Origin: Vibrio nereis NBRC 15637
GTDB lineage: Bacteria > Pseudomonadota > Gammaproteobacteria > Enterobacterales > Vibrionaceae
Assembly (NCBI RefSeq): GCF_001591105.1
Contig: NZ_BCUD01000020.1
Location: forward strand, 1 to 60,793
DNA length: 60,793 nt
Direction of reading: 5' to 3'
The stretch's first letter is position 1, and the number at the start of each line of letters is the position of its first letter. The notes beneath the pieces are model-generated. The model searched no databases. It was not told the DNA's origin and saw nothing but the letters and a program-made list of their open reading frames with translations. The translations under genes and the position numbers were made by a program. Shown piece after piece: positions 20,712 through 28,440 of this stretch.

Positions 20712-20901
20712 CCCATCTTTGGGGAGTAGCTTACTGGGTAGATATCCATTTACTTAGTTCGTTCGTCAACATAATTGGTGCAAAATCACCATGGCGTTCG
20801 AGATTCATCGCTTGATGGATTTAGCAAGACCTTAGATAAACAGCGTGAACCGGGGTGGGGCACGAGGTTTGTCTATGGTTAAAATAATTATCCCTGCCCC
20901 A
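20712..20901 (+). promoter_or_regulatory. yybP-ykoY manganese riboswitch upstream of mneA
   Basis: The two conserved signatures of this aptamer are present: GGGGAGTAG (20720-20728) and TCGTCAACATA (20763-20773), followed by GCAAGACC (20824-20831). This class senses Mn2+ and often controls manganese exporters, which fits the downstream gene. The likely expression platform is TGGGGCA (20856-20862) against TGCCCCA (20895-20901), which ends one base before an ATG and would close the initiation region when formed. The aptamer call is strong; the switch mechanism is inferred. Confidence 0.87.
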
Positions 20902-20916
20902 ATGAGCATGTCGTGA
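20902..20916 (+). other. Four-codon frame overlapping the mneA start
   Basis: ATG AGC ATG TCG TGA, whose stop overlaps the mneA GTG (20913). It starts directly after the predicted switch helix and lacks a Shine-Dalgarno of its own. It may couple translation into mneA. Confidence 0.3.
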
Positions 20917-21470
20917 GCGTTTTAGCTATTTCAATTACTACTGTAGCCTTAGCAGAAATTGGCGATAAGACCCAATTGCTATCTCTACTTCTCGCCAGTC
21001 GTTACCGTAAACCAATACCCATTATTGCTGCGATCTTTTTTGCTACGATTGCTAACCACGCTTTGGCAGCATGGTTGGGTGTGGTGGTCGCCGATTACCT
21101 GTCGCCTGAGGTATTAAATTGGGTGCTGGTGGCCAGTTTTGCGGGTATGGCCGCTTGGGTGCTGATCCCAGATAAGCTGGATGATGACGAAGAGATCTCT
21201 AACCGTGGGCCGTTTGTCGCCAGTTTTATCGCGTTCTTTATCGCTGAAATTGGGGATAAAACCCAAATCGCCACCTCGATTCTCGGAGCACAGTACGCCG
21301 ATGCATTAACCCTAGTTGTACTGGGTACGACAGTAGGCATGTTGCTGGCCAATGTGCCGGTGGTGCTGATTGGTAAACTGTCGGCCGATAAGATGCCATT
21401 GGGATTGATCCGAAAAGTCACAGCCGCCCTGTTTGTTGCTTTAGCGATCGGTGCGTATTTTTACAACTAG
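20913..21470 (+). CDS. mneA: Manganese exporter MneA (UPF0016/GDT1 family)
   Basis: A 185-residue inner-membrane protein with about six helices. It has both family signature repeats, EIGDKTQLLSLLLASRY (about 12-28) and EIGDKTQIATSILGAQY (about 110-126), each with the metal-binding E-x-G-D-K-T. V. cholerae MneA was described as a Mn2+ exporter, and this sequence looks orthologous. I chose the GTG at 20913: there is no in-frame start upstream, and it begins the conserved MSVLAISITT. It is controlled by the upstream yybP-ykoY element. No terminator is seen until 21665. Confidence 0.92.
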   Translation: MSVLAISITTVALAEIGDKTQLLSLLLASRYRKPIPIIAAIFFATIANHALAAWLGVVVADYLSPEVLNWVLVASFAGMAAWVLIPDKLDDDEEISNRGPFVASFIAFFIAEIGDKTQIATSILGAQYADALTLVVLGTTVGMLLANVPVVLIGKLSADKMPLGLIRKVTAALFVALAIGAYFYN

Positions 21471-21557
21471 ATCTTAAATGCTTAAACACAGAGGGTATGG
21501 TGTACCGTGGTGCATGATTTTTAAGTTGCTCGCATTTTGAACACTGAATAGTGGAGA

Positions 21558-21708
21558 GGTGTAAAGCCTTGGGTGTGGTTTTCTTACACCATTTGGTGAA
21601 AAGAAGCTTGAATTCTGCCGCATAATACCTTGGCTGTGTTGCCTAGGAACGTACCTAACATATCAAACAGCTGGTGGTAATGATTCATTACTCAACCAGC
21701 TGTTTTTG
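21558..21708 (+). ncRNA. Candidate small RNA or structured mneA 3' UTR
   Basis: The region ends in a very stable terminator and has another possible helix (GGTGTAA/TTACACC) near its 5' side. A weak promoter TTGAAC, 17 bp, TGTAAA lies just upstream at about 21538-21566. It may be an independent sRNA or an RNA cut from the mneA transcript. No known Vibrio sRNA was recognised. The ends are approximate. Confidence 0.3.
21665..21708 (+). terminator. Strong terminator hairpin
   Basis: AAACAGCTGGT (21665-21675) pairs perfectly with ACCAGCTGTTT (21695-21705), with an inner GTAATG/CATTAC stem, followed by a T-rich tail. It is 195 nt beyond the mneA stop. Confidence 0.88.
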
Positions 21709-21725
21709 TTTGTGTTTTTGCTCTG

Positions 21726-21754
21726 TTGAAGGCGGGTTTTTAACTGGCTATTTT
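21726..21754 (+). promoter_or_regulatory. Candidate promoter of the CBP-like gene
   Basis: TTGAAG (21726-21731), a 17-bp spacer, TATTTT (21749-21754), about 30 nt before the gene start. Confidence 0.5.
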
Positions 21755-21783
21755 GTGTTCATCTACGTTCACAAGGAATCGCT

Positions 21784-23457
21784 ATGAAAAACACTTTACT
21801 CTCTGCCGCTATCGTTTCTGCCCTCTCGTTGGTTTCGTATTCCAGCGTGGCCGCAGACACCACTGGTATGTCTAAGCTCACCATCATTCCTAATCATAAC
21901 GCTTCATTAATCCGCAATTTCAACCCGTATGCCGTGTCACGCTTACACACCGCACGCGACTTTATTTTCGAACCGTTGGTGATCTTCAATGAATTGAAGG
22001 GCAATGTGCCAGAATATCGCCTCGCCACAGGGTATGAGCTGAGTGAAGACTTGCTGAGTATTACCTTTGATTTGCGGGAAGGCGTGAAGTGGTCAGATGG
22101 TGAAACATTCAATGCTGATGATGTGGTCTTCACCTTTGAGCTGGTTAAAGGGAATCCAAACATCGACGATAGAGGCATCAATAGCAAAATCAAATCGGTT
22201 GAGAAGCTAGGTCCTTATCAAGTGCGTTTCCACCTCAACGAAGTGAACACCAATATTAGTTATGAAATCGTTCAGGTGCCGATTGTGCCAGAGCACCAGT
22301 GGAAGGGTGTGGAAGATCCGGCCGCATTTATGAACCCTAATCCGGTCGGAACCGGGCCCTTTACCGAATTACCTCAGTTCACAAAAACGCTGTTTTTACA
22401 GTGCCGCAACCCGAATTACTGGGATCAAGCGAACTTAGACGTAGACTGTTTGCGGGTGCCGCAAATGAACCACAATGATCAAGTGTTAGGCGAATTGATG
22501 AATTCCAGTATCGATTGGGCTGGCTCATTTGTACCGGATATTGACCAAACCTACATGAAAGCCTCGGATAATCACGGCTACTGGTATCCACCTGCGGGCA
22601 CTCAAGCATTTGTGTTCAACTATGCCTCGAAAGACACAGTGAAACATGAAGTGCTGAATGACATTGAGTTCCGCCGTGCTTTTTCCATGGCGCTTGATCG
22701 CCAAACCCTGATTGATATCGCCAACTACGGTAACGCGGTACTGAACGATTTCGCGTCTGGTCTTGGTTATGCCTTTGAAGCCTGGTCTGACAAAGAGACT
22801 CACAATAAGTACAAACCATTTATGACCTATTCGCCTGAAAACGCCAAAGCGCTGTTGGCGAAAGCGGGCTATAAAGACCTCGATAATGACGGTTTTGTTG
22901 AATCGCCTTCCGGTGGAAAATTTGAATTGTTGATTCAGTCTCCTCAGGGGTGGACTGACTTTAATAATACCGTGATGCTAGCAGCGGAGCAGTTAGCGGA
23001 AGCGGGAATTAATGTGAAAGCACGTACACCGGATTTCTCTATTTACAACAAAGGCATGATCTCGGCGGACTACGATATCGCCTATACCAACTATTTCCAT
23101 GGCCCAACCCCGCACAAGTACTGGGACAGCGGCTACCATTCGCGTCTTCAGGCATCAGAAGGGATGCCACGTTTTGCTATGCACCATTGGAAAAACGACA
23201 AACTGGATACGTTGCTAGATAGCTTTTACAAAACCGCGGATAACCAGGAGCAACGCAAGATTGCACACAGCATTCAAGCGCTGATTGCCAAGCACCAAGT
23301 CACCGTACCTGTATTGTCTGGGCCGAATTTCTATCAATACAACACCACGCGTTTCACTGGCTGGTGGAACAAAGAGAATCCGAAAGGTCGCCCGATGGTA
23401 TGGGAAGGCACACCAGAGCGCCTGTTGCATGTATTGGACTTGAAGCCGCGTAGCTAA
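21784..23457 (+). CDS. Orphan oligosaccharide-binding protein, CBP-like (SBP family 5)
   Basis: A 557-residue periplasmic solute-binding protein with a signal peptide (MKNTLLSAAIVSALSLVSY, cleaved near residue 24). It belongs to the DppA/OppA fold. Several segments closely match what I recall of the Vibrio chitooligosaccharide-binding protein CBP: NFNPYAVSRLHTARDFIFEP, YWYPPAGTQAFV, FEAWSDKETHNK, YDIAYTNYFHG, GWWNKENPKGRP and the C-terminal ERLLHVLDLKP. So the ligand is probably a chitin-type or other beta-linked oligosaccharide rather than a peptide. It is an orphan: no permease or ATPase lies beside it, and its own promoter and terminator isolate it. In CBP the protein also holds the sensor ChiS inactive, so a sensing role is possible. 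Confidence 0.8.
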   Translation: MKNTLLSAAIVSALSLVSYSSVAADTTGMSKLTIIPNHNASLIRNFNPYAVSRLHTARDFIFEPLVIFNELKGNVPEYRLATGYELSEDLLSITFDLREGVKWSDGETFNADDVVFTFELVKGNPNIDDRGINSKIKSVEKLGPYQVRFHLNEVNTNISYEIVQVPIVPEHQWKGVEDPAAFMNPNPVGTGPFTELPQFTKTLFLQCRNPNYWDQANLDVDCLRVPQMNHNDQVLGELMNSSIDWAGSFVPDIDQTYMKASDNHGYWYPPAGTQAFVFNYASKDTVKHEVLNDIEFRRAFSMALDRQTLIDIANYGNAVLNDFASGLGYAFEAWSDKETHNKYKPFMTYSPENAKALLAKAGYKDLDNDGFVESPSGGKFELLIQSPQGWTDFNNTVMLAAEQLAEAGINVKARTPDFSIYNKGMISADYDIAYTNYFHGPTPHKYWDSGYHSRLQASEGMPRFAMHHWKNDKLDTLLDSFYKTADNQEQRKIAHSIQALIAKHQVTVPVLSGPNFYQYNTTRFTGWWNKENPKGRPMVWEGTPERLLHVLDLKPRS

Positions 23458-23482
23458 CGGCTCACTTACTTTGCTAAATGTT

Positions 23483-23510
23483 GGCCCTGACTTCGGTTAG
23501 GGTCTTTTTT
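23483..23510 (+). terminator. Terminator of the CBP-like gene
   Basis: GGCCCTGAC, UUCG-type loop (TTCG), GTTAGGGTCTTTTTT, 25 nt after the stop. Confidence 0.85.
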
Positions 23511-23711
23511 GTCAAAAAGGAGTGTTCTGCCGGTGATGGAATGTCGGATCCCGCTTCTCAATGAAATTGATGAAATGCGTGAGGTTGGACATATTAGTGT
23601 CATCGTTGTCATGCTACTTTAACGGTGTGAATGATGTTACTCGAAATAGTTGAAACTAGGTTACTTGTTTGGCCGTTTTAAGTATGAAGAGTGTAGCGAG
23701 AGGGCGAGTTT

Positions 23712-23972
23712 ATGCTTACACGTTATATGGGAATGTCCCCAAAAAGTCAGGGTTATTTGTTCACCTTTGGTTTGGCGCTATGCTTGTTGGCGATGGTACT
23801 GACGGATATGTGGATTCCGATCGTAGCCGGTGCGTTTATTCTCACTGGGTTGACCGTCGAAGCATGGATTAGGGTGGCACATATCATCCCAATGCACGAA
23901 GAAATGCGGGTGATGAAAAAGCAAATTAGAAAGCTGGAATCGGAAGTCCGCACCCTAGAATACGAAGAATAA
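23712..23972 (+). CDS. Small membrane protein with C-terminal coiled coil, 86 residues
   Basis: Reads MLTRYMGMSPKSQGYLFTFG, then two hydrophobic helices (about 14-32 and 35-53), then a charged stretch HEEMRVMKKQIRKLESEVRTL that should form a coiled coil. GAGGGCGAG lies upstream of the ATG; an alternative ATG is 18 nt downstream. No family is recognised. The layout suits a small membrane-anchored adaptor. It is convergent with tusA and shares its terminator. Confidence 0.65.
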   Translation: MLTRYMGMSPKSQGYLFTFGLALCLLAMVLTDMWIPIVAGAFILTGLTVEAWIRVAHIIPMHEEMRVMKKQIRKLESEVRTLEYEE

Positions 23973-24005
23973 AAAACGGCTGCCATTGGCAGCCGTTTTA
24001 TTTTA
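23971..24005. terminator. Bidirectional terminator between the 86-codon gene and tusA
   Basis: AAAACGGCTGCC, a 3-nt loop, GGCAGCCGTTTTATTTT, with A and T tracts on both sides. Confidence 0.88.
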
Positions 24006-24017
24006 TTGGGTAATTTT

Positions 24018-24272
24018 TTACTCAACACCTTTCTTGATCAGGTATTGATAAGGCAACTGTTCAGTTTGCGCCGCAATCAACTGGTGATCCATAAAACGAC
24101 AAAAGCTTGGAATGTCGCGCGTTGTCGAAGGGTCATCGGCTTTTACCAACAACACATCCCCGTCTTGCATATTTCGTATTGTCTTCCTGACCATCATAAC
24201 TGGCTCTGGGCAGCGTAGTCCTTCTGCCTCTAGAGTATGTGTTGCCTGCTCTGGATTGAATGTCATGGTCAT
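24018..24272 (-). CDS. tusA: Sulfur carrier protein TusA
   Basis: An 84-residue sulfurtransferase that passes persulfide sulfur from IscS to TusBCD for tRNA 2-thiouridine. It carries the CPEP motif ([18 protein letters not shown], Cys at about residue 21) and the R-x2-PxF-type tail. Two starts are possible, ATG 24272 or 24266 (MTFNPEQ); neither has a strong Shine-Dalgarno, and the shorter form would match the family. Confidence 0.92.
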   Translation of the reverse strand: MTMTFNPEQATHTLEAEGLRCPEPVMMVRKTIRNMQDGDVLLVKADDPSTTRDIPSFCRFMDHQLIAAQTEQLPYQYLIKKGVE

Positions 24273-24405
24273 ATCTTTTTTGCTCTGATCTGGGCGTAGA
24301 TAATACTGCTGAAGAAAAAATATTCAATAAGCACTTGGCAAACAGATCATTTTGTTTTAACTTAGTTAACAAGTTGGTAACAAATAAAGACAAGGAGCAG
24401 CGATT

Positions 24406-24588
24406 ATGACAGCATTAGATCGGTTAACCATCTATTCCGTGTTGTGCTTTATCTCTTTCTGCGCACTTGTTTTACGTTCTCCAACGGAGCCGTCGTTTAT
24501 GCCACTGCTTGGCATGGCTGCGACGGTTGTAGGGATTTGGCTCGAGATGCATCGCTGGTCGAACGCATCAGAAGAGCAAGAACATTGA
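24406..24588 (+). CDS. Small two-helix membrane protein, 60 residues
   Basis: Reads MTALDRLTIYSVLCFISFCA and has two hydrophobic segments (about 8-24 and 32-47) with a short hydrophilic C-terminus (EEQEH). A good AAGGAG lies 9 nt before the ATG and a terminator follows, so it is probably real. No family or function is recognised. Confidence 0.65.
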   Translation: MTALDRLTIYSVLCFISFCALVLRSPTEPSFMPLLGMAATVVGIWLEMHRWSNASEEQEH

Positions 24589-24668
24589 TGGTTGCGCTTC
24601 CAACAGCCATTAATTATTTGTACTACGCTCAAATACATTCCGACACTATCCCCATTTTTCTTGGGCTT

Positions 24669-24694
24669 CCCCGCTGAAAGGCGGGATTTTTTTT
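24669..24694 (+). terminator. Terminator after the 60-codon membrane gene
   Basis: CCCCGC, loop, GCGGG followed by A and a run of eight T; an outer GGGC/GCCC pair brackets it. Confidence 0.8.
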
Positions 24695-24744
24695 GCCCAA
24701 AGAGTAGAATCTGATAAATACCCTGCTTTTAAAAGTGCCTATCT

Positions 24745-25686
24745 GTGGAATTAGAAGAGATCTACCGACGCGATTTAAACCTGTTCGTTGCACTGCGAGT
24801 CCTGATTGAAGAGTGCAGTGTCAGCAAAGCGGCTCATCGATTGAATTTGAGTCAATCTGCGATGAGTCGTGTGTTGGGGCGGTTGAGAGAAATGCTGGGA
24901 GACCCGTTATTTACTCGAGAAGGTTTGCACCTGATTCCGACAGAAAAAGCGTTAGAAATTGATCGGTCTTTGGGTGAACCGCTCGAGTCGTTGCGACAAA
25001 TTTTGTCACCGATAGATTTCGCGCCGCAAAGCTGTGAACAAACCTTTACTATCGCCACGACAGACTACGCGATGCAAACCATTTTGCCGTTTGCTTTGCC
25101 TCGAATTTATCAAGAAGCGCCCAAGGTATCTTTCAACTTTCTGCCATTGCAGCATGACAGGCTCGCCGATCAGCTAACTTATGAAGGGGCTGATTTAGCG
25201 ATTTGCCGGCCGATTGGCCCGGTTGAACCGCTGCGCAGCGAAGTCTTGGGCCGGGTTGGGGTTCTGTGTTTGTTGTCTAAGCAACACCCGCTTGCACAGG
25301 CCGAGATGAATTTGTCGGATTATCTAACTTATCCTCATGCGATGATCGCGATCAGCGATGGTGTAAAAGCCTTGATTGAGCAAGCTTTGGTTGGCCAACC
25401 AAAACGTAAAATGGTGTTGCGTGCTTATCACTTAGAGGCGGCCTTAGCGATTGTCGATGCCATGCCTTTAATTATTACCGTGCCTGCGGATCTCGCTTAT
25501 TTGGTCGCGGAACGTTATGACTTGGTGGTGAAGCCTCTGCCGTTTCAGTTTACTCCGTTTGACTATTCGATGATTTGGCATCCGCGCTGTGAACACTCAC
25601 CTGCACAAGAGTGGTTAAGAGGGATAGTGAAAGAAGAATGCGGCCGTTTGATCGCCAAACGGATAGAAGATATGGGATTGAATTGA
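24745..25686 (+). CDS. LysR-family transcriptional regulator
   Basis: 313 residues from a GTG start at 24745 (opens MELEEIYRRDLNLFVALRVL). The N-terminal winged helix-turn-helix (about 20-75: CSVSKAAHRLNLSQSAMSRVLGRL) is clear; the effector domain follows (about 95-300). Length is typical. It is convergent with acuI and they share a terminator, so it does not look like the usual divergent regulator of its neighbour. Target and effector are unknown. Confidence 0.9.
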   Translation: MELEEIYRRDLNLFVALRVLIEECSVSKAAHRLNLSQSAMSRVLGRLREMLGDPLFTREGLHLIPTEKALEIDRSLGEPLESLRQILSPIDFAPQSCEQTFTIATTDYAMQTILPFALPRIYQEAPKVSFNFLPLQHDRLADQLTYEGADLAICRPIGPVEPLRSEVLGRVGVLCLLSKQHPLAQAEMNLSDYLTYPHAMIAISDGVKALIEQALVGQPKRKMVLRAYHLEAALAIVDAMPLIITVPADLAYLVAERYDLVVKPLPFQFTPFDYSMIWHPRCEHSPAQEWLRGIVKEECGRLIAKRIEDMGLN

Positions 25687-25690
25687 TAGC

Positions 25691-25719
25691 AAAAAGAGCC
25701 AGCATGGCTGACTCTTTGT
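25691..25719. terminator. Bidirectional terminator between LysR and acuI
   Basis: AAAGAGCCAGC, 2-nt loop, GGCTGACTCTTTG; one mismatch in the stem. Confidence 0.7.
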
Positions 25720-25742
25720 TTATCTCTAATCGCGGTTGTTGC

Positions 25743-26723
25743 TTATAGCTTGATAACCACTCGACCAGTGACTTGGCCGTTAGTAATGTCTTCGGCGTAT
25801 TTTGGTGCTTCTGCCAATTCCACTTCGGTACACGCTTGCTCAAAGTAGCTGTCTGGCAGTAGCTCAACCAGTTTTTCCCACGCCGCGATACGTTTCTCGG
25901 TCGGGCACATCACGGAATCCACACCTTGCAGGCGAACGTTGCGCAGGATAAATGGCATTACAGTTGTCGGTAGATCAAAACCACCCGCCAAACCACACGC
26001 TGCCACAGCGCTGTTGTAATCCATCTGCGCCAATACTTTCGCCAGTACTTTACTGCCAACGGTATCAACTGCACCCGCCCAAATTTGCTTCTCAAGTGGA
26101 CGCGCTGGTTCTTCAAACTCAACACGGTCGATGATGCGACTCGCCCCCAATTTTTCTAGTAGTGGGCCATTTTGTTCAACACGGCCAGTCACGGCTGCTA
26201 CTGTATAACCTAGCTCAGCCAATAAAGTTACTGCCACAGAGCCCACGCCACCGCTTGCGCCAGTGACTAGGATCTCACCGTCTTCCGGTTTGATACCAGC
26301 GTCGAGTAGCGCTTGAACACACAGCATCGCGGTGAAACCGGCAGTGCCGACCATCATCGCTTTCTTGCTGTCGAGTCCTTGTGGTAGTGGCACCAGCCAG
26401 TCGGCTTTTAAGCTTGCGCGCTGCGCCATCCCACCCCAGTGGTTTTCACCAACGCCCCAACCAGTCAGGACCACTTTATCGCCTGCTTGGTAGCGTGCAT
26501 CTTTTGAGTCAACCACAGTACCCGCTAGGTCGATACCCGGCACCATCGGGAAGTTGCGGATGATTTTGCCTTTACCAGTGATCGCCAAACCATCTTTGTA
26601 GTTCAGTGATGAGTAATCCACGTCGATAAGCACGTCCCCTTCTGGGAGCTGTGCTTCATCGATTTGTTCGATACTCGCGATAGTGCGTTTTTCTTCTTGG
26701 TTGAGAATCAGAGCGTTAAACAT
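25743..26723 (-). CDS. acuI: Acrylyl-CoA reductase (NADPH) AcuI/YhdH, MDR family
   Basis: A 326-residue medium-chain dehydrogenase/reductase without the zinc ligands. AcuI reduces acryloyl-CoA to propionyl-CoA and so detoxifies acrylate. It opens MFNALILNQEEKRTIASIEQ, shows NYKDGLAITGKGKI, VPGIDLAGTV, the NADPH loop VTGASGGVGSVAVTLLAELGYTVAAVTGR (about 150-178) and the conserved GxPxD-like tail. Single gene between a shared terminator and the ilv operon terminator. Confidence 0.88.
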   Translation of the reverse strand: MFNALILNQEEKRTIASIEQIDEAQLPEGDVLIDVDYSSLNYKDGLAITGKGKIIRNFPMVPGIDLAGTVVDSKDARYQAGDKVVLTGWGVGENHWGGMAQRASLKADWLVPLPQGLDSKKAMMVGTAGFTAMLCVQALLDAGIKPEDGEILVTGASGGVGSVAVTLLAELGYTVAAVTGRVEQNGPLLEKLGASRIIDRVEFEEPARPLEKQIWAGAVDTVGSKVLAKVLAQMDYNSAVAACGLAGGFDLPTTVMPFILRNVRLQGVDSVMCPTEKRIAAWEKLVELLPDSYFEQACTEVELAEAPKYAEDITNGQVTGRVVIKL

Positions 26724-26857
26724 ACATGGTCTCCACTGCCGTGCAGCAATATTTAAAAACTGATGTTGAGTGTAGTCTCAAAGTAACTATGACTAAAATG
26801 AAACTTTAGCATTATATCTATGCATATCACGCATTATTACTAAGGGTATTGTGGCGA

Positions 26858-26887
26858 TAAAAAAGCCAGTCACAAGACTGGCTTTAG
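26858..26887 (-). terminator. Terminator of the ilvGMEDA operon
   Basis: On the minus strand AAAGCCAGTC, 4-nt loop, GACTGGCTTTTTTA, just after the ilvA stop. Confidence 0.88.
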
Positions 26888-26892
26888 GATAG

Positions 26893-28437
26893 TTACGAAA
26901 GGAAAAACTTATAGGCTGGGTTTTCCGTCTCGTCTTTGCACTGATAACCGAGCTCTCTGAGGTGGGCAGAGAAGCGCGATAAATCGGACTCATCCAACTC
27001 AAAACCACACAACACGCGACCATAGTCAGCGCCGTGGTTGCGGTAGTTAAACAAGCTAATGTTCCAGTGTGTCCCTAGCGTACTCAAGAACTTAAGTAGT
27101 GCGCCTGGATACTCCGGAAACTCGAAGCTGTACAAGCGCTCTTTCAATGGCTTGGATGGTTTACCACCGATCATGTAGCGAACGTGCAGTTTCGCCATTT
27201 CGTCGTCCGACAGGTCAACCACTGGATAACCGCCGTCACGTAAGTCATGAATGATATGATCCAGCTCTTCTTGGCCGCCCTGAAGACGGACGCCGACGAA
27301 GATATTGGCGAGGTTGTCATCGCTGTAACGGTAGTTAAACTCCGTCACTGCTCGGCCGCCGATTAGGTTGCAGAACTCAAAGAACGCGCCCTGACGCTCA
27401 GGAATGGTCACCGCCAGCAAGCCTTCACGTTTTTCACCCAGTTCACAACGTTCTGAAACATAGCGCAGACCGTGGAAGTTGGTGTTGGCGCCTGATAGAA
27501 CCGTACCGAGATGTTTGCCTTCCAGTTTGTTCTGCTCGGCAAACTTCTTTAAACCGGCTAGGGCTAATGCGCCTGATGGTTCGGCAATCGCACGGGTATC
27601 TTCAAAGATATCTTTGACCGCTGAGCAGATTTCATCGCTCGATACCGTGATATGCCCGTCGATGTATTTTTGGCATAGACGGAAGGTTTCTTCGCCGATG
27701 CGTTTGACCGCGACACCGTCGGCAAACATGCTGACTTGGTCTAACACTACCGGCTCACCCGCGTCTAATGCCGCTTTCAGGCAGGCAGAATCTTCAGGTT
27801 CAACCGCGATCACTTTGATTTCCGGCATCAGCTGTTTGACCAACACCGCCACACCCGCGGCCAAACCACCGCCACCGACAGGGACGAAAATGTAATCAAG
27901 GTGGCCGTTTTGCTGCAGCATTTCCATCCCGATGGTGCCTTGCCCTGCGATCACCAGTGGGTGATCAAAAGGCGGCACAAAGGTATAGCCGTTAACTTCA
28001 GATAAACGTTCTGCCTCGGCTTTGGCTTCGTCAAAGTTGCTGCCATGAAGCACCACATTACCACCAAAACCGCGTACTGCGTCGACCTTGATGTCCGGCG
28101 TAGTTCTTGGCATCACAATGGTGGTTTTGATGCCCAGCTTTGTACCTGACAGCGCCATGCCTTGAGCGTGGTTGCCTGCTGATGCGGCAATTACGCCAGC
28201 GGCTTTTTGCTCGTCAGTTAGGCTCGACACCATGTTGTAAGCGCCGCGCAGCTTAAACGAGTGCACCGGCTGGCGGTCTTCTCGTTTAATTTGCACTTGG
28301 TTTTTCAGGCGAGCCGATAAACGCGGCATATCTTGCAGTGGGGTCACCGTCGCAACCTCATACACGGGTGCGCGCAAGATTTGGCGCAGGTATTCTGCGC
28401 CGGTTTGTTGTTCGCTCTTGGTTAGAGAATCACTCAT
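26893..28437 (-). CDS. ilvA: Threonine ammonia-lyase, biosynthetic
   Basis: A 514-residue PLP enzyme that makes 2-oxobutanoate from threonine, the first step to isoleucine. PLP lysine lies in PVHSFKLRGAYN (Lys62), the glycine loop is SAGNHAQGMALSG, and two ACT-like regulatory domains fill the C-terminal third (about 335-514), the site of isoleucine feedback. It follows ilvD by 3 nt and is the last gene of the operon. Confidence 0.97.
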   Translation of the reverse strand: MSDSLTKSEQQTGAEYLRQILRAPVYEVATVTPLQDMPRLSARLKNQVQIKREDRQPVHSFKLRGAYNMVSSLTDEQKAAGVIAASAGNHAQGMALSGTKLGIKTTIVMPRTTPDIKVDAVRGFGGNVVLHGSNFDEAKAEAERLSEVNGYTFVPPFDHPLVIAGQGTIGMEMLQQNGHLDYIFVPVGGGGLAAGVAVLVKQLMPEIKVIAVEPEDSACLKAALDAGEPVVLDQVSMFADGVAVKRIGEETFRLCQKYIDGHITVSSDEICSAVKDIFEDTRAIAEPSGALALAGLKKFAEQNKLEGKHLGTVLSGANTNFHGLRYVSERCELGEKREGLLAVTIPERQGAFFEFCNLIGGRAVTEFNYRYSDDNLANIFVGVRLQGGQEELDHIIHDLRDGGYPVVDLSDDEMAKLHVRYMIGGKPSKPLKERLYSFEFPEYPGALLKFLSTLGTHWNISLFNYRNHGADYGRVLCGFELDESDLSRFSAHLRELGYQCKDETENPAYKFFLS

Positions 28438-28440
28438 AAG

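Larger units (their letters stand above)
21471..21783 (+). other. Intergenic stretch between mneA and the CBP-like gene
   Basis: About 313 bp without a coding frame. It contains a stem pair GGTGTAA (21558-21564) / TTACACC (21584-21590), the long terminator hairpin at 21665-21708, and a promoter for the next gene at 21726-21754. See the candidate ncRNA entry. Confidence 0.6.
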
